Notes: a model not told the origin generated them from the sequence alone. A DNA stretch of 44,079 nt from Candidatus Kapaibacterium sp. (GCA_030833725.1 JAURGP010000001.1:1-44079), one strand, 5' to 3'; counted from the stretch's first letter, positions 18,171-27,803 are shown. Translations and numbers: made by a program.

Positions 18171-18208
18171 ACCTGCAGGGGAAATATAGCTGTTCACACC
18201 CTGCAGGT
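18171..18208 (-). promoter_or_regulatory. Inverted repeat flanking a putative clpC promoter
   Basis: A perfect 10-bp inverted repeat, ACCTGCAGGG (18171-18180) and CCCTGCAGGT (18199-18208), is separated by 18 bp. Each arm is itself nearly self-complementary (CCTGCAGG). Between the arms, on the minus strand, TATATTTC (18188-18181) resembles the -7 element TAnnTTTG. If used, transcription would begin about 64 nt before the clpC ATG, with a repressor-type operator around it. It does not match CIRCE. A terminator for the preceding gene is the alternative, but no T-tract follows. Confidence 0.55.
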
Positions 18209-18264
18209 CGGATCCAAGATTTCAACATCTACCCCTGGATCTACACCCGACTCTTGCTACAACA

Positions 18265-19203
18265 TCAGTTTCCGAATAGACGTTTCACCTCGCCAATGAC
18301 GACCGTCAGATTTGATTCCAAAACCGGGGCGGGAGCAGGCGATGTAGCTTTTTTCTTCTTGGACGTGAGTTCGGCTAGGATCGCTGCTTCATTGATCACT
18401 GTAGCGGACCCAGCTGCTGGTGACACCAATTCGTACACTATGCGCAGCTCGCCATTGCGAACATCCGTGAAGAAAGCCTGCAGAGCAGCCCTTCGTTCGT
18501 TGGCCTGAGGACTGATGCCCGATAGCGCGACAACTGGGCGAACAGGTGCAACCGGAGGTTCCGGCTTCTGTTGGTTCTTCTTGGTCTTCTTGTACTTCTT
18601 TTCGTAGACCTTCATGCTCTTGGCCCACTCCAGTGAGTCAGCCAGGTAGGTACGAATTGCCGCGGTCTTCATCTGAAGGTCCGCACCTGGGTCGGAGGAA
18701 ACACGCACCACCACCTGGAGCTGCTGGTTGGTTTCCAAGTCGGTCTTGAGTGCCGTCAAGGCCTGTTGGGCCGAGGGATTCAGCGTTGCACTTCCACGAT
18801 CGAATGCCACGCCGCTGTAGAGCTGCGTGCCTTGCTTGAACTCCCGCACGGTGAAGTCTTGCTTGACTTCCTGAAAGACGGCACTCTTCGGTACCACAAC
18901 GCTGTAGTCCTTTCGGTGCACGTTGTGCCCACCCAGACTGAACTTGTACGTACCTGCTTCGTTAAGTACCGTGAGGTAGCTTCCGTCCGTGGAGTTCGAG
19001 CTTACCGTCCGGATGCGCTTTCCAGCGGGATCGTAAATGTACAGCTTGCATTCTACCGGCGACCCGGTGACCGCGTCGGTAATCTTGCCTTCCACGCGGG
19101 TGACCGCCTGGGGCTGGGCCATGACGACTGTCGTGGCTGTTGTAACGATGGCAAAAAGCGACACAACAAGAAGCAACACAATGCGGAGAGAAGTACGCAG
19201 CAT
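18265..19203 (-). CDS. Secreted OmpA-like / carboxypeptidase-regulatory-like protein
   Basis: The 312-aa protein starts at the ATG at 19203 with a signal peptide (MLRTSLRIVLLLVVSLFAIVTTATTVVMAQ). The next ~80 residues look like a CarboxypepD-regulatory-like beta-sandwich (VEGKITDAVTGSPVECKLYIYD). From about residue 135, VAFDRGSATLNPSAQQALTALKTDL resembles the first half of an OmpA C-terminal domain, interrupted by a Lys-rich insertion (KKYKKTKKNQQK). It was probably a periplasmic or outer-membrane-associated peptidoglycan-contact protein, but the OmpA signature is degenerate. It lies 4 bp after the enoyl-CoA hydratase gene. Confidence 0.65.
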   Translation of the reverse strand: MLRTSLRIVLLLVVSLFAIVTTATTVVMAQPQAVTRVEGKITDAVTGSPVECKLYIYDPAGKRIRTVSSNSTDGSYLTVLNEAGTYKFSLGGHNVHRKDYSVVVPKSAVFQEVKQDFTVREFKQGTQLYSGVAFDRGSATLNPSAQQALTALKTDLETNQQLQVVVRVSSDPGADLQMKTAAIRTYLADSLEWAKSMKVYEKKYKKTKKNQQKPEPPVAPVRPVVALSGISPQANERRAALQAFFTDVRNGELRIVYELVSPAAGSATVINEAAILAELTSKKKKATSPAPAPVLESNLTVVIGEVKRLFGN

Positions 19204-19207
19204 ACGA

Positions 19208-19972
19208 TCACGTAGTTGATGAGAGAAAACGAGCGATTCCGGTCTTACAATCTTCTGTCTGGCGGGCCAAGGCATTCATCGACACGGCATAGCGCAGTCC
19301 GGTTTCCAGGGTCATACCGTGGAGCGCATGCAACATCTGTTTGGTAAGATCCATGGCCGAGGCACTGTTTCGTGTAAGCTGTTCAGCCATGCGATAGGTG
19401 GCCGACTCTAGGTCGGCATCAGGAACAACATGGGCGATCAATCCCATGGTGCAGGCCTCGGTGGCGGTGATATTCCTGGCTGTAAGCACTAGCTGACGTG
19501 CTCGTGTGTCGCCGATCTTCCTAAGGAGGTACACCATCACGATGGCAGGAATAAAGCCAATCTTCACCTCGGAGTATCCAAACTGCGCACCTTCTTCAGC
19601 CGCAAGCACGATGTCGCAGACCGTGGCCAACCCGCACCCACCAGCGATAGCAGGGCCGTGCACCATACCGATCACCGGCTTGGAGCATGTCACGATCCGT
19701 TGAAACATGGCCATGAGCCGTGCCGAGTCCTCGGCATTCTCTTGGGGCGACTGCTCGGAAATCTGCTGAAGGTAGGCTAGGTCGGCACCGGCACAAAACG
19801 CTGGTCCAGCCCCCTTCAGCACCACAACCCGAACCTGTGGATCGGCGTCGGCCTCGTTCATGGCGCGATGCAAGGCCGCGATCAGCTCAGGATTCAGCGC
19901 ATTGCGCTTCTCCGGCCGATTCATCGTAAGGGTAAAGATGCCGTCGCTCAGCGTTTGCAACAGTGGTTCCAT
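19208..19972 (-). CDS. Enoyl-CoA hydratase/isomerase family protein
   Basis: The 254-aa crotonase-fold protein begins MEPLLQTLSDGIFTLTMNRPEKRNALN. It has the oxyanion-hole motif GAGPAFCAGADLAYL and the GPAIAGGCGLATVCDIVLAAEEGAQFGYSEVKIGFIPAIV stretch with the catalytic Glu region. The style is close to methylglutaconyl-CoA hydratase-like members of leucine catabolism, but the substrate is not determined. The ATG at 19972 is used because upstream in-frame sequence is unlike the family and overlaps the preceding protease gene. It follows that gene by 20 bp. Confidence 0.9.
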   Translation of the reverse strand: MEPLLQTLSDGIFTLTMNRPEKRNALNPELIAALHRAMNEADADPQVRVVVLKGAGPAFCAGADLAYLQQISEQSPQENAEDSARLMAMFQRIVTCSKPVIGMVHGPAIAGGCGLATVCDIVLAAEEGAQFGYSEVKIGFIPAIVMVYLLRKIGDTRARQLVLTARNITATEACTMGLIAHVVPDADLESATYRMAEQLTRNSASAMDLTKQMLHALHGMTLETGLRYAVSMNALARQTEDCKTGIARFLSSTT

Positions 19973-19992
19973 CCGTCGAAGATACGAGTCGG

Positions 19993-22833
19993 TTATCGGA
20001 GCACCACAAGTGGAATGTAGGAAACCACACCAACGTCGGCACCAGATGCACGCACGGCATAGATTCCAGGAGGCAGTATTCGAAGGTCGATCATCACGAT
20101 GCGATCGGCAGGTAGCGCTGAACGGCGCAATACCTCCTGCCCCTGAAGGTTGGTGATCACAACATCGAGCGGGTTGTTGCCATTTGGTGGCAGATGCAGC
20201 CATACCTCCGCCTGCGCTGGGTTCGGGTAGATCAGCAGTGGGTTCCGCGTTCGCCGCGGTGCCGTACCTGTCACGCCACGAGCCAGCTGGATAGCGTCAT
20301 CTGACGAGTTGGCCATGGCAATCACGTACCGAAACTCTCGACGGCCTCCCGGTGGAATCGGACCAGCGAAGTGCATGCCCGTGACGGTGGCAATATCGTT
20401 GACGTCCGGGTACTGCTCCACCTGCTCATTGAGCAACCTCCACTTCTCCGCCGCCGAAAAGCCTCGATACGTGGTGGTGTTGTCCATGGTGATTGCAATG
20501 GGTCGCGCATCGGCAAACACCGACGACACTCCCAGGGCCACGGCCGGTTCGTTGGGAGTTGTGGAGGTGACGACCTGGAGATGACTATTCGGCTCAGTTT
20601 CCACCACATAGCCACGGTTGCGTACGGCATTGGTGCCCAGATCCCAGTCTGAGAAGTAGGCCACACTGAGGGTTGGCCACGCCGTGTCGCTGCGGTTGGT
20701 CACGGCCAGATCAATCACGATCGCTGCCGAGTCGGCCCCAGCCAGCCACACGCGCTGCTCCACTTCGACACCGCTGCGGAGTGAGTCAGGTGCATCGTCA
20801 TCATTCACAACAGCAACCATGGTGTCTGGTCGCACAAAGCGCTTTACGGGACGGAAGTGATCGTTCGTGCCGCGATCGGCGCGAACGGCATCTACCACCC
20901 GATCTCCGACCGACACCATCAGACCCGACTCATACAGCTGGCCACAGAACTCCCGAAACGTGAGCCCAGCCCCCTGCCCACGCGACAGGTCGGTGTTTCC
21001 AATTCGACCTCGATCGCCCAGCGATACCGTGAGCACGTCGTTCTGGATCGTTCGAAACTCTGGTGCCGGAGTCACAGGCAATACAAGGTCGAACGGCGTA
21101 CTATCGGCATGTAATCTCGCCTGCAATCTGGATTGGACAAACACGGACGCATCCGTTTGCTGCTGTACAACAAAGCTCAGTGATGGCAGCGGGAGTGAGT
21201 CCCCCGCGGCGATGAACTGTGAGCTGGTGTCGGTCGTTCCCGGTAGTGAGCGGAGAGGTAGCAATGGCGTTGGCCAGATGAGATCCGTGACGGTATAGCC
21301 CCCTACAATCAGGTCGCGCAAGGGATTCGTCACCACGGGCGTAACGAGGATGGTATCGCCAACCGTCCAGCGGGAATCACCCTGAGCGCGGACGTCAACT
21401 GATAGCACTTCAAGGTCAACACGTGTGGAGTCCGGTGTCACCGCGGCCAGTGCATCAACCCTGCCCTGTGGCAGCAGACGATCGTCGATGGTGGAAGGAA
21501 CACTCGCCCATGGTGCCCGCGCGGCAGAGGCCTTTACCGTAGCCAGCGCTTGCCGGGCTGAATACTCCGGAAAACGCGACCGGACCAGCCCCACCACAGC
21601 AGCAACAATCGGCGATGACCCCGACGTACAACAGAAGCCACCGTAGGTGCCATCGTTACTGGTGGTTATCGTGCCCTGGCCAGGAGCCATGATATCAACC
21701 GTGGGACCGTAGCCCGTCATAGAGATGACGTTGTCGGCAGCATCGGTTACACCTACGTTCAACACATCTGGGTACGAGCCGGGATAGAATGGCGTTGTGG
21801 TGCCATGGTTGCCCGCTGCGGCAACGATAGCAACGTTCCGCGCTGTTGCATACCGGATGATGCTCTCGTTGATGCAAGACGACGAGAACCCACCCCAACT
21901 GCAGTTCACGACCTGCACATCGTTCAGAGCGCAGTACATGATCGACTCATACCCGTACACAATTCCGGGAATGTTGTCGGGCATCGTTTTCAGAGGGACA
22001 ATCGTGCAGGCTCCCGCAACTCCGGCAATGCCAATCCTGTTGTTCACGGCAGCTGCGCAGATCCCCGCAACACCGGTGCCATGGCCCTCGACGGCATTGA
22101 ACGTGTTACCTGGTGGTGTGCCGTCATCGTCCGTGCAGAAGTTATAGCCACGACAGTCATCAACGTATCCATTGCCGTCGTCATCGATTCCGTTATCGGG
22201 AATCTCTCCGTCGCGTACGTACAGTTGAGGGGCTAGGTCCTCGTGTTCTTGAAGAATGCCACTATCACTAATGCCGATAGACACCGTGGCCGAGCCCCCT
22301 TCCACATCCCATGCATCAAACACACGAATCGTGGCGAGCATCGTCTGTTCCGAGCTGAGAGAATCATTGGGAACGCCGGCTACCTGGTAGATGTAGACTG
22401 GCTCTGCAACATCGATGGCCGAGCAGCCAGTACGCAGAAATGCCACAGCTTTTTCGGGCGGTACGGCATCATCGTAGGCTACCACATACGTACGCAGGAG
22501 TTCCTCCTCCAGTTCAAGCGCCGCAGCCGAGGGACGTTCCACCATAGCACGCCGGGGCTGATTGTTCTGCAGCTGAGCCGTTAGCGACTGCTCCCATGGT
22601 AGCACGGCGTACAGGATGGTGCAGCCGGCTTCTGCTAACACTGCCGCATGGAGCTCACGCGGAATCTCCGGCATGAGTCGAACCTTGAGTCTTCCTCCGA
22701 GGGCGGCATCTAGGCGCACACCCTGTTCAACAGGCCAGATGATTGGCTGTGCGGGCCGTGCAGGCTGCGCTCCTGCGGTACACACAAGACAGACCACGAA
22801 CGCAACGAACGCAACAATCGTACGGATCTTCAT
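19993..22833 (-). CDS. Subtilisin-like serine protease (S8) with T9SS sorting domain, copy 1
   Basis: The 946-aa secreted protein has a signal peptide (MKIRTIVAFVAFVVCLVCTAGA), a propeptide-like region and an S8 catalytic domain with D190 (GISDSG), H251 (GHGTGVAG), N341 (AAAGNHG) and S403. The Ser motif reads CTSGSSP instead of the usual GTS-MA-AP, so the Gly before Thr is Cys; activity is probable but not certain. A Ca-binding-like NGIDDDGNGYVDD loop lies between D and H. The last ~80 residues (YPNPAQAEVWLHLP ... PPGIYAVRASG) form a type A T9SS C-terminal sorting domain, so it should cross the outer membrane by T9SS. It overlaps copy 2 by 4 bp. Confidence 0.93.
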   Translation of the reverse strand: MKIRTIVAFVAFVVCLVCTAGAQPARPAQPIIWPVEQGVRLDAALGGRLKVRLMPEIPRELHAAVLAEAGCTILYAVLPWEQSLTAQLQNNQPRRAMVERPSAAALELEEELLRTYVVAYDDAVPPEKAVAFLRTGCSAIDVAEPVYIYQVAGVPNDSLSSEQTMLATIRVFDAWDVEGGSATVSIGISDSGILQEHEDLAPQLYVRDGEIPDNGIDDDGNGYVDDCRGYNFCTDDDGTPPGNTFNAVEGHGTGVAGICAAAVNNRIGIAGVAGACTIVPLKTMPDNIPGIVYGYESIMYCALNDVQVVNCSWGGFSSSCINESIIRYATARNVAIVAAAGNHGTTTPFYPGSYPDVLNVGVTDAADNVISMTGYGPTVDIMAPGQGTITTSNDGTYGGFCCTSGSSPIVAAVVGLVRSRFPEYSARQALATVKASAARAPWASVPSTIDDRLLPQGRVDALAAVTPDSTRVDLEVLSVDVRAQGDSRWTVGDTILVTPVVTNPLRDLIVGGYTVTDLIWPTPLLPLRSLPGTTDTSSQFIAAGDSLPLPSLSFVVQQQTDASVFVQSRLQARLHADSTPFDLVLPVTPAPEFRTIQNDVLTVSLGDRGRIGNTDLSRGQGAGLTFREFCGQLYESGLMVSVGDRVVDAVRADRGTNDHFRPVKRFVRPDTMVAVVNDDDAPDSLRSGVEVEQRVWLAGADSAAIVIDLAVTNRSDTAWPTLSVAYFSDWDLGTNAVRNRGYVVETEPNSHLQVVTSTTPNEPAVALGVSSVFADARPIAITMDNTTTYRGFSAAEKWRLLNEQVEQYPDVNDIATVTGMHFAGPIPPGGRREFRYVIAMANSSDDAIQLARGVTGTAPRRTRNPLLIYPNPAQAEVWLHLPPNGNNPLDVVITNLQGQEVLRRSALPADRIVMIDLRILPPGIYAVRASGADVGVVSYIPLVVLR

Positions 22834-25604
22834 CGCAGGATGACAAGGTGGTGCGAGGTACCCCGATCAGGATGCACCACGTACATTCCTGGTGCAAGAT
22901 GACTCACGTCCAACACCGTTGATGTACTGCCGCGTGGTGTCGGCTGCTGATGGACAACCATTCCCATGGCATTCACCACAGTGATCGTGGCGGCTTCTTC
23001 GTGCTGTACCGTAACAACGCTGGAGGCCGGATTGGGATAGAGCTTCCGTCGGGAATCTTCTATGACGGTCATGGGGTCCAACAGTGTTTCGCGTACCGAA
23101 GCCGAAGCTTCCTCGATGTTCTGGCCTACACCGATCACAAGCATCATCGTCTTCATATCACCCGGTAGGAGCGCGCCAGGGAAACGCATGCCCAGCACAC
23201 CACACACATCGCCCGTCTGAGCTGTCTGGATGCTCGTTCCGGAGGAGAGCAACCGTAGCACGTCGGGGTCCGTCATACCATCGGCATCATCGACGATATC
23301 CCAGATCAGCATGCCGGAGGCCTGTGCCTCAGCCAGAGGGTCGGACGTAGCCGCAGCACACACCACCGCTACAGGTAGCACCTCATGCCAGAACGCCTGT
23401 GCCACAGCACTCCCTGCACTACCTGTTGGTAGAGCCTCTGGTGCTAGTTGCGTGCCGTTATTGGCCACGGTTGCAAGATCCCAATCGAAGTAGTACCCCG
23501 CAGCAACATCCTGCAGGGGGCTGGTGGTGCGGTTTTCAATTGTGACCTCTACAACGGCAGTTCTCGACGACACCGTGGGGAAGGTCCAGCGCGTGCTAAT
23601 GCGCACACCCACGTCCTTCCCACTCAAGCTATCCGTCATCACGGCCGTGGTGGTATCTGGAGCGACGAAGGCTTTCTGTATCGTGAACTCGCTCTGTGTA
23701 CTGACATTGTTGAACGCCTTTACTACACGCGAGCCTCCTTCTGAAAACAGGAGACCACTTGGCGAGAGCAGGTTATACCGCTCCTTCCACACAAAGCCTC
23801 GGCCCGTACGAGACACCAGCACGTTGTTGTAGCCGAAGGTACCGTCTTCTCCAGCAGAAAACAGGAGTTCGTTGTTCTCGAAGGTGCCCATCGTCGTGGA
23901 GGGACTGACGTAGTCCAACATGCTGCGCTCCTGGTCATCGAATACTGCCGCAAGATCCAGGATGCAAGGGGCTTGGGATTGCTGATTCACCACGATGCGG
24001 AAGGGGCCAATGCGCTCGGAGGCTCCGGACGGTAGTGCACCACCACGCACCTGGCTGGTAACGACGGTCACCTGCCAGCGGTTTTCCTCGGCAATGCGCA
24101 GTCGATAGTCCACCGAACCAGCTGGTCCGAGGTCGTTGCCAATCGTGTACCACACCTCCAGCGTATCGCCATTGGAGAACCGATCTCCGCGTCGACCATC
24201 TATGTGGCGGCGCTCCACGGCTGTGATCCGCAGCGCGGCGACGTCGAGCGGTGCGGTGCGTAGAGCCGCCTCGGCATCCACCCTACCGGAAAGCACATTG
24301 GCATAGCCCGGGTTATTGGCATCGATATTGGCTGATGTTACTTCGATGAGTGCAGTGATTTGACGTGGGGTAAGATCCGGGTATTCTGCAGCCACGAGGG
24401 CTGCCACACCAGCCACGATGGGCGAAGCAAACGATGTTCCCGTGATACCTTGCGTTGCATAGCCCCCTCCAGCCTCGGTGGTGGTAGCTCGATTGCCAGG
24501 CGCCATCACCCGAGCATTGATACCCAGACCAGATGATTGAACGACAACATCGCCCGACGTTGTTTCCCCTACACCCAACACGCCGCGATAACTGGATGGG
24601 AAGTTCACCAGTTGCCATCCTAAACCGCCGGCACCATCTCCATGGTTACCAGCCGAGGCCACAATCAAGGTGCCGCGCTCCGTGCAGTAATCCACAACAT
24701 CCTGGTCGATCATCGACGGTGGCTTCACAACGCCCCAGGAACAGTTCACGACACGAGCACCCATCTGGGCAGCATACATCAGAGACTGGTAGCCATACAG
24801 AATGCCGTTCTGGTCGGTGCGGGCTGTTTTCAGCGGAAGCATCTTGCAGTTCCATGCAATGCCGGCCATGCCAATGCCATTGTTGGTGGTGGCGCAAGCA
24901 ACTCCTGCCACGCGTGTGCCATGTCCGTTCGCACGGTAGTTGACCGTGACGCCTGGCTGTGTACCCTCCTCCTGCCATGTGAAGTTGTAGCCTTGGTAAT
25001 CATCCACATAGCCGTTGTTGTCGTCGTCGATGAGGTTATTGGGAACCTCGCCGGTGTTTGTCCAAAGCGATCCCTGCAGGTCCTCGTGCTGCTGATCAAC
25101 GCCATTGTCGCTGATCGCAATCACCATCGAAGCATTGCCCTGTTGAACGTCCCACGCCTGCTGCATACGTATGGTTGTAAGGGCAGCCTGCGAAGACACG
25201 AGCGGGTCGTTGGGAACGGCATGCAGTTGACCGATGTACCACGGCTCGGCCAGCTCCACAGCTGGATCCTGCATCGCTACGGCGGCCGCCTTCATGGGAT
25301 CGATCGGCCCGGCATAGCGCACAATGGCAGTGCGCAGCAATCGTTCTTCGATGCCTGCCAGTGACATGTTGTACGTGCCTCGCGGGGCCAGCCTGCCAAT
25401 AGCGACACATTGGGATGGTTGGAGGAACCAGTCGGTGACCTCCATCCCCGGAGACGGCCTAGAAAAATCCGTGTTGCCAGGTTGAAACCGTACAATCACG
25501 TAGCCAGGGCGAACAGACGATTCCGTAGCGCTTGCCGGCATATTCAGGGCCGAGAGCAGCACCAGAATCAGGATGTGGAGGAGTTGGTACTTGGTAGGGG
25601 TCAT
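22830..25604 (-). CDS. Subtilisin-like serine protease (S8) with T9SS sorting domain, copy 2
   Basis: The 924-aa paralogue of the following gene starts at the ATG at 25604 with a signal peptide (MTPTKYQLLHILILVLLSALNMPASA). The catalytic triad is intact: D166 (AISDNG), H228 (GHGTRVAG) and S391 in the canonical GTSFASP; N320 is the oxyanion Asn. An NLIDDDNNGYVDD loop matches copy 1. The middle ~350 residues are beta-rich, of unknown role. The tail (LYPNPASSVVTVQHEE ... LAPGMYVVHPDRG) is a T9SS type A sorting signal. Gene order and shared layout indicate a tandem duplication followed by divergence. It is transcribed away from dnaX across a 50-bp gap. Confidence 0.94.
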   Translation of the reverse strand: MTPTKYQLLHILILVLLSALNMPASATESSVRPGYVIVRFQPGNTDFSRPSPGMEVTDWFLQPSQCVAIGRLAPRGTYNMSLAGIEERLLRTAIVRYAGPIDPMKAAAVAMQDPAVELAEPWYIGQLHAVPNDPLVSSQAALTTIRMQQAWDVQQGNASMVIAISDNGVDQQHEDLQGSLWTNTGEVPNNLIDDDNNGYVDDYQGYNFTWQEEGTQPGVTVNYRANGHGTRVAGVACATTNNGIGMAGIAWNCKMLPLKTARTDQNGILYGYQSLMYAAQMGARVVNCSWGVVKPPSMIDQDVVDYCTERGTLIVASAGNHGDGAGGLGWQLVNFPSSYRGVLGVGETTSGDVVVQSSGLGINARVMAPGNRATTTEAGGGYATQGITGTSFASPIVAGVAALVAAEYPDLTPRQITALIEVTSANIDANNPGYANVLSGRVDAEAALRTAPLDVAALRITAVERRHIDGRRGDRFSNGDTLEVWYTIGNDLGPAGSVDYRLRIAEENRWQVTVVTSQVRGGALPSGASERIGPFRIVVNQQSQAPCILDLAAVFDDQERSMLDYVSPSTTMGTFENNELLFSAGEDGTFGYNNVLVSRTGRGFVWKERYNLLSPSGLLFSEGGSRVVKAFNNVSTQSEFTIQKAFVAPDTTTAVMTDSLSGKDVGVRISTRWTFPTVSSRTAVVEVTIENRTTSPLQDVAAGYYFDWDLATVANNGTQLAPEALPTGSAGSAVAQAFWHEVLPVAVVCAAATSDPLAEAQASGMLIWDIVDDADGMTDPDVLRLLSSGTSIQTAQTGDVCGVLGMRFPGALLPGDMKTMMLVIGVGQNIEEASASVRETLLDPMTVIEDSRRKLYPNPASSVVTVQHEEAATITVVNAMGMVVHQQPTPRGSTSTVLDVSHLAPGMYVVHPDRGTSHHLVILR

Positions 25605-25654
25605 AGCATTTCGCAGTTTTCGCACTTCACCCAAGGAAGGTAAGTGTACAGATC

Positions 25655-27277
25655 ATGTCCGACCAACAAAGTTTCATCGTTACCGCTCGAAAATGGCGCC
25701 CACTCACCTTTGCCGACGTTGTGGGTCAGGAGCACGTAACTACTACACTGAAGAATGCCATCGCCTCCGGTCGTGTTCACCATGCCTACCTATTCACTGG
25801 ACCACGGGGTGTGGGTAAAACAACCTGTGCACGCATCCTGTCCAGAGCGCTAAACTGCCAACATCCCGTAGACAACGAACCCTGTAACACGTGTTCGTCG
25901 TGCCTCGACGTTCTGGAAGGACGCAGCGTAGACGTGATTGAAATCGACGGTGCCTCCAACAATAGCGTAGATGATATTCGGAAACTACGGGACAACGCGA
26001 AATACGCACCGCTGTCCGGACAGTACAAGCTCTACATTATCGACGAAGTGCACATGCTGTCCACGGCAGCGTTCAATGCACTGCTCAAGACACTCGAAGA
26101 GCCCCCTCCCCACCTCATCTTCGTGTTTGCCACAACAGAGATCCATAAGGTCCCGGCCACGATTCTAAGTCGGTGTCAACGCTTCGACTTCCGACGTATG
26201 GAGGTGGAGTCGATCGTGAATCACCTTGGCACCATTGCCGCAGCCGATGGCATCACCATCGACGAATCAGCCTTAACGATCATTGCCCGAAAAGCCGACG
26301 GTTCCATGCGAGACTCACAGTCGATCTTCGACCAGGTAGTCTCGTATTGCGGTACGACGATTTCTGGAGCAGCGGTCGCCGATGCCCTTCACTTGATCGA
26401 TACCGAGTTCTTCTTCCAACTCAGCGATGCAGCACGTGCCGGAGATGTCCGTGAGATGTTCAGCCTAGCATCACAGGTGGTGCAGCGCGGCTATGACCTT
26501 CAGGACTGCCTCCTTGGCTTGTTGGAGCACTATCGCAACATCCTGACGGTGCTCACGACGGGATCGACGGACTTGATCGATGGTTCGGCACAGGAACGTG
26601 AACACTACCAGACAGCCGCCAGTGATTTTAATCAGGCCGATGTTGTGCGTGCCATGAACATCATTGTGTCCGGCGAAGCCGTCCTTCGCCAGCATCCCCC
26701 GCAACCACGAGTGCGATTCGAGTTTACGCTGGTGCAACTGGCGCAGATGGATTCGTCGGTAGATCTTGGCGAGTTACTCCAGCGACTGAGTGGGAAGGGG
26801 GCTGCACCGGTGGGCGGTGTAACTGTAGCTCTGAAGACCCCAGCCCTCAAGGCTCCAGCCGTCAAGGTAGGCGCCCGACCGGCACCCATGAAGCGCGAGC
26901 CTGTCAGCTCACTATCGTCCGGCAACCTGACTCAGCGGTGGGAGCACGTCCTGCAAGAGTTACCCGAGCACCTTGCCTTTGTGCGCTCGACGCTCCGTCA
27001 GGGGTTACTGACCGCCGATCTGACTGAGGTTGGTATCGTACTGCGTCCGTCGGCAGAAGTGATTCATCAGCGCTTAGCCGATAAACTCGCCGAACTGAAA
27101 CAGCATCTACAATCGGTGTATGGCGCATCCGTAGGGGTGCAGCTCATGCCACCAGGAATGGGTCAGCCCCCTACTGATCGTCCAGCAGTGGCATCCGAAT
27201 CACCTGGGTTGCTGCCCATTGAAGAAGCTGTGATTGAACTCTTCAACGCTAAGCAGGTTCCTGTGTTCAAGTCGTAG
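25655..27277 (+). CDS. dnaX: DNA polymerase III subunit gamma/tau
   Basis: The 540-aa clamp-loader ATPase has the Walker A loop GPRGVGKT at 49-56, a zinc module C68/C77/C80/C83, the IIDEVHMLS Walker B region, and FATTEIHKVPATILSRCQRFDF with the sensor 1/SRC motif. The C-terminal third is a variable tau-like region. DnaX opens the sliding clamp and bridges the replisome polymerases. I saw no A-rich slippery heptamer that would produce a shortened gamma form by frameshifting. It is divergent from the second protease gene. A TAGTTTTG box overlaps its stop codon and probably serves the next gene. Confidence 0.96.
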   Translation: MSDQQSFIVTARKWRPLTFADVVGQEHVTTTLKNAIASGRVHHAYLFTGPRGVGKTTCARILSRALNCQHPVDNEPCNTCSSCLDVLEGRSVDVIEIDGASNNSVDDIRKLRDNAKYAPLSGQYKLYIIDEVHMLSTAAFNALLKTLEEPPPHLIFVFATTEIHKVPATILSRCQRFDFRRMEVESIVNHLGTIAAADGITIDESALTIIARKADGSMRDSQSIFDQVVSYCGTTISGAAVADALHLIDTEFFFQLSDAARAGDVREMFSLASQVVQRGYDLQDCLLGLLEHYRNILTVLTTGSTDLIDGSAQEREHYQTAASDFNQADVVRAMNIIVSGEAVLRQHPPQPRVRFEFTLVQLAQMDSSVDLGELLQRLSGKGAAPVGGVTVALKTPALKAPAVKVGARPAPMKREPVSSLSSGNLTQRWEHVLQELPEHLAFVRSTLRQGLLTADLTEVGIVLRPSAEVIHQRLADKLAELKQHLQSVYGASVGVQLMPPGMGQPPTDRPAVASESPGLLPIEEAVIELFNAKQVPVFKS

Positions 27278-27282
27278 TTTTG
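27275..27282 (+). promoter_or_regulatory. Possible promoter of the peroxiredoxin gene
   Basis: TAGTTTTG matches the Bacteroidota -7 pattern TAnnTTTG, overlaps the dnaX stop codon and lies 37 nt before the ATG of the Bcp gene. No clear -33 TTG is visible, so confidence is modest. Confidence 0.4.
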
Positions 27283-27319
27283 TAGGTCGACGCTGTTCCA
27301 CCTACACGTAGATGTCCCC

Positions 27320-27799
27320 ATGGCTCTCTCTTCCGGTACGAAGGCACCCTCGATCTCTGCAGCAGCAACGCAGGCAGGGGGCTCGTGGAGTATGAAGGAT
27401 GCAAAAGGCTCCTGGCTGGTGCTGTACTTCTATCCCAAGGATAACACCTCCGGTTGCACGGCTCAAGCCTGCGACTTCCGCGACACCATGCCTCGGCTTG
27501 CTTCAGCAGGCGTTGCCGTTGTAGGCGTCAGTCCGGATAGCGTGAAGAGTCACGACAACTTCGTCCAGAAGCATGATCTGAACTTCACCCTACTGTCCGA
27601 TCCCGACTCCTCTATCTGCGAAGTCTACGATGTGTGGAAGGAAAAGTCCATGTACGGTAGGAAGTACATGGGTGTCGTGCGCACGACGTACCTCATCAAT
27701 CCGGCTGGAAAGATTGTCCACGTGTGGGACAAGGTGAGCGTCAAGGGCCATGTAGACGACGTGCTTGCTACGCTAGCTACCCATGGCATCACCGTATAG
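27320..27799 (+). CDS. bcp: Thiol peroxidase, Bcp/PrxQ-type peroxiredoxin
   Basis: The 159-aa thioredoxin-fold protein has the PrxQ signature: YFYPKDNTSGCTAQACDFRD with peroxidatic C46 and resolving C51 five residues later, and FTLLSDPDSSICEVYDVW. It reduces hydroperoxides with thioredoxin as electron donor in the cytoplasm. It follows dnaX and precedes the tatD frame by 4 bp (using the tatD start at 27804), so the two are probably co-transcribed. Confidence 0.94.
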   Translation: MALSSGTKAPSISAAATQAGGSWSMKDAKGSWLVLYFYPKDNTSGCTAQACDFRDTMPRLASAGVAVVGVSPDSVKSHDNFVQKHDLNFTLLSDPDSSICEVYDVWKEKSMYGRKYMGVVRTTYLINPAGKIVHVWDKVSVKGHVDDVLATLATHGITV

Positions 27800-27803
27800 T
27801 GGC

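Noticed and set aside
18171-18208. CIRCE element upstream of clpC
   Set aside because: The arms are ACCTGCAGGG/CCCTGCAGGT, with no resemblance to TTAGCACTC/GAGTGCTAA.
19973-20203. 77-residue N-terminal extension of the enoyl-CoA hydratase
   Set aside because: It overlaps the coding end of the S8 protease and is Cys/Arg-rich, unlike the family; ATG 19972 is used.
26700-27277. Programmed frameshift in dnaX
   Set aside because: No A-rich slippery heptamer with downstream stem seen in the expected region.
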